In this document: positions 31,701-32,153 of the stretch, piece after piece
Layout of the letters: the number at the start of each line of letters is the position of its first letter
How positions within the stretch are numbered: position 1 is the stretch's first letter
From: Rhizophagus sp. LPA8_4_AMF
Lineage: Eukaryota > Glomeromycota > Glomeromycetes > Glomerales > Glomeraceae
NCBI GenBank assembly: GCA_021464525.1
Contig: JADRCO010000508.1
Span: forward strand, 1-32,153
Direction of reading: 5' to 3'
Length of the DNA stretch: 32,153 nt
Translations under genes and position numbers: made by a program
The notes under the pieces: model-generated
What the model saw: the letters and a program-made list of their open reading frames with translations, nothing else
The model's database searches: none
What the model was told of the DNA's origin: nothing

Positions 31701-32153
31701 CTTCAATTGTTTTTGGATTTTTTTCATCTTATACTTGAATTAAGACAATTTATTTGGGATCCAAAAAAATATTTTTTAAGTATATGGAATTTATTTGGTA
31801 AACACATTTATAAAATATAAAATTTTTTTTTTAAATAGGTTTAATTTGAAACTAACTTTTTTTTAAAAAAAACTCAGATTTAAGTGCGTACTTTTCTGCC
31901 ACCATTGCGTCAATTTATTGGATTAAATATAATGATATACCAGATTGGGCACTATCACTTTCTTGTTTATTATTAGATTTAAAATTTTTACTTTTCTTTA
32001 AAATATTTGAATATTTTGGTGTTTATTTTGCAATAATTTTTGGAGTAGCTAAACGTGTATTTTCTTTTTTAGTAGTATTAGCAATTATTATTGCAAGTTT
32101 TGCACATGCTTTTTTTTTACTTTTACATCCTCAAAATCTTTTAGATTCGTTAA
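28718..32153 (+). pseudogene. Third copy of the TRP-like channel gene, broken, 3' end off the window
   Basis: ATG 28718 (MGDET, then VIQISGD) opens exon 1. After about 30 codons a 451-bp element is inserted (28808-29258), and the match resumes at VHNGKQIFSVSLSPNGKYVV. Compared with the intact gene there are single-base frameshifts near 29600 (A-run), 29665, 29955 (A-run), 30992 and 31725 (T-run). Otherwise long stretches are intact (29998-30993, 31016-31735). Exon 1 ends at 31797, intron 1 is 80 bp (31798-31877) and exon 2 continues past the right edge, almost identical to the intact gene near the end. The high identity and few lesions point to a younger copy than those at 8-10 kb or 19 kb. 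Confidence 0.85.
28808..29258. mobile_element. Terminal-inverted-repeat element, nested or tandem, in the third channel copy
   Basis: The left end TAGGGATTTGAATCGATTT (from 28812) and the right end AAATCGATTCCAATCCCTA (to 29259) are inverted complements. A second left end, TAGGGATTGGAATCGATTT, starts at 28942 and matches the right end better, so 28942-29259 is a complete unit of about 318 bp preceded by a 130-bp partial copy. ACTCG flanks both sides (28803-28807 and 29259-29263), a possible 5-bp target duplication; the uninterrupted reading would be gcgactcgcgtaatg. The interior carries inverted cacgtgac motifs (about 28994 and 29121). There is no transposase, so it is non-autonomous. Confidence 0.75.

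Noticed and set aside
1-32153. CRISPR arrays, rRNA or tRNA genes, bacterial-type operons
   Set aside because: No regularly spaced identical repeats, no rRNA-like blocks and no convincing tRNA fold were found; introns and poly(A) retroelement show eukaryotic nuclear DNA.

Overview
The window looks like nuclear DNA of an arbuscular mycorrhizal fungus, most likely Rhizophagus (R. irregularis group). This is inferred from remembered family resemblance and base composition, not from a database search. The DNA is very AT-rich, genes carry short GT-AG introns (about 45-90 bp), and several lineage-typical multicopy families appear as intact, broken and fragmentary copies: TRP-like channels with a propeller-like N-terminus, a coiled-coil family with a conserved C-terminal helical domain, a CGBP1/hAT-type zinc-finger family and a Cys/His-rich family. 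About half of the window is relict sequence.

Layout. 1-1.3 kb (-): a Cys/His-rich three-exon gene running off the left edge, with a perfect CpG-containing palindrome just upstream. 1.6-1.95 kb (-): a CGBP1-like zinc-finger relic. 2.0-2.8 kb: degenerate AT-rich repeats and an ATCCGGAT element. 2.9-6.6 kb (+): the only intact large gene, a four-exon, 1142-residue TRP-like ion channel. 6.6-10.5 kb: decayed pieces of the same channel family, a 133-bp fold-back element and a short hairpin. 10.5-13 kb: mostly non-coding, with a broken minus-strand gene at 11.2-11.8 kb.

13.0-18.0 kb is a visibly less AT-rich island. On the minus strand, in transcription order, it holds a 450-residue three-exon gene (15532-17023) that I cannot assign, a second unassigned gene (14441-15325), and a coiled-coil family pseudogene (13016-14327). 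Related plus-strand relic fragments flank the 450-residue gene on both sides.

19.3-21.4 kb (+): a degenerate second channel copy split by a 5'-truncated LINE-type insertion with a poly(A) tail and a 17-bp target-site duplication. 22.5-25.0 kb: spliced gene fragments that I do not recognise. 25.4-27.0 kb: degenerate repeats and two relic ORFs with in-frame stops. 28.7 kb to the right edge (+): a third channel copy, interrupted near its N-terminus by a nested terminal-inverted-repeat element and carrying five single-base frameshifts.

The strongest story is repeated DNA-level (intron-retaining) duplication of a channel gene, followed by decay and by insertion of two different classes of mobile element. 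The most unexplained coding material is the minus-strand gene pair at 14.4-17.0 kb.
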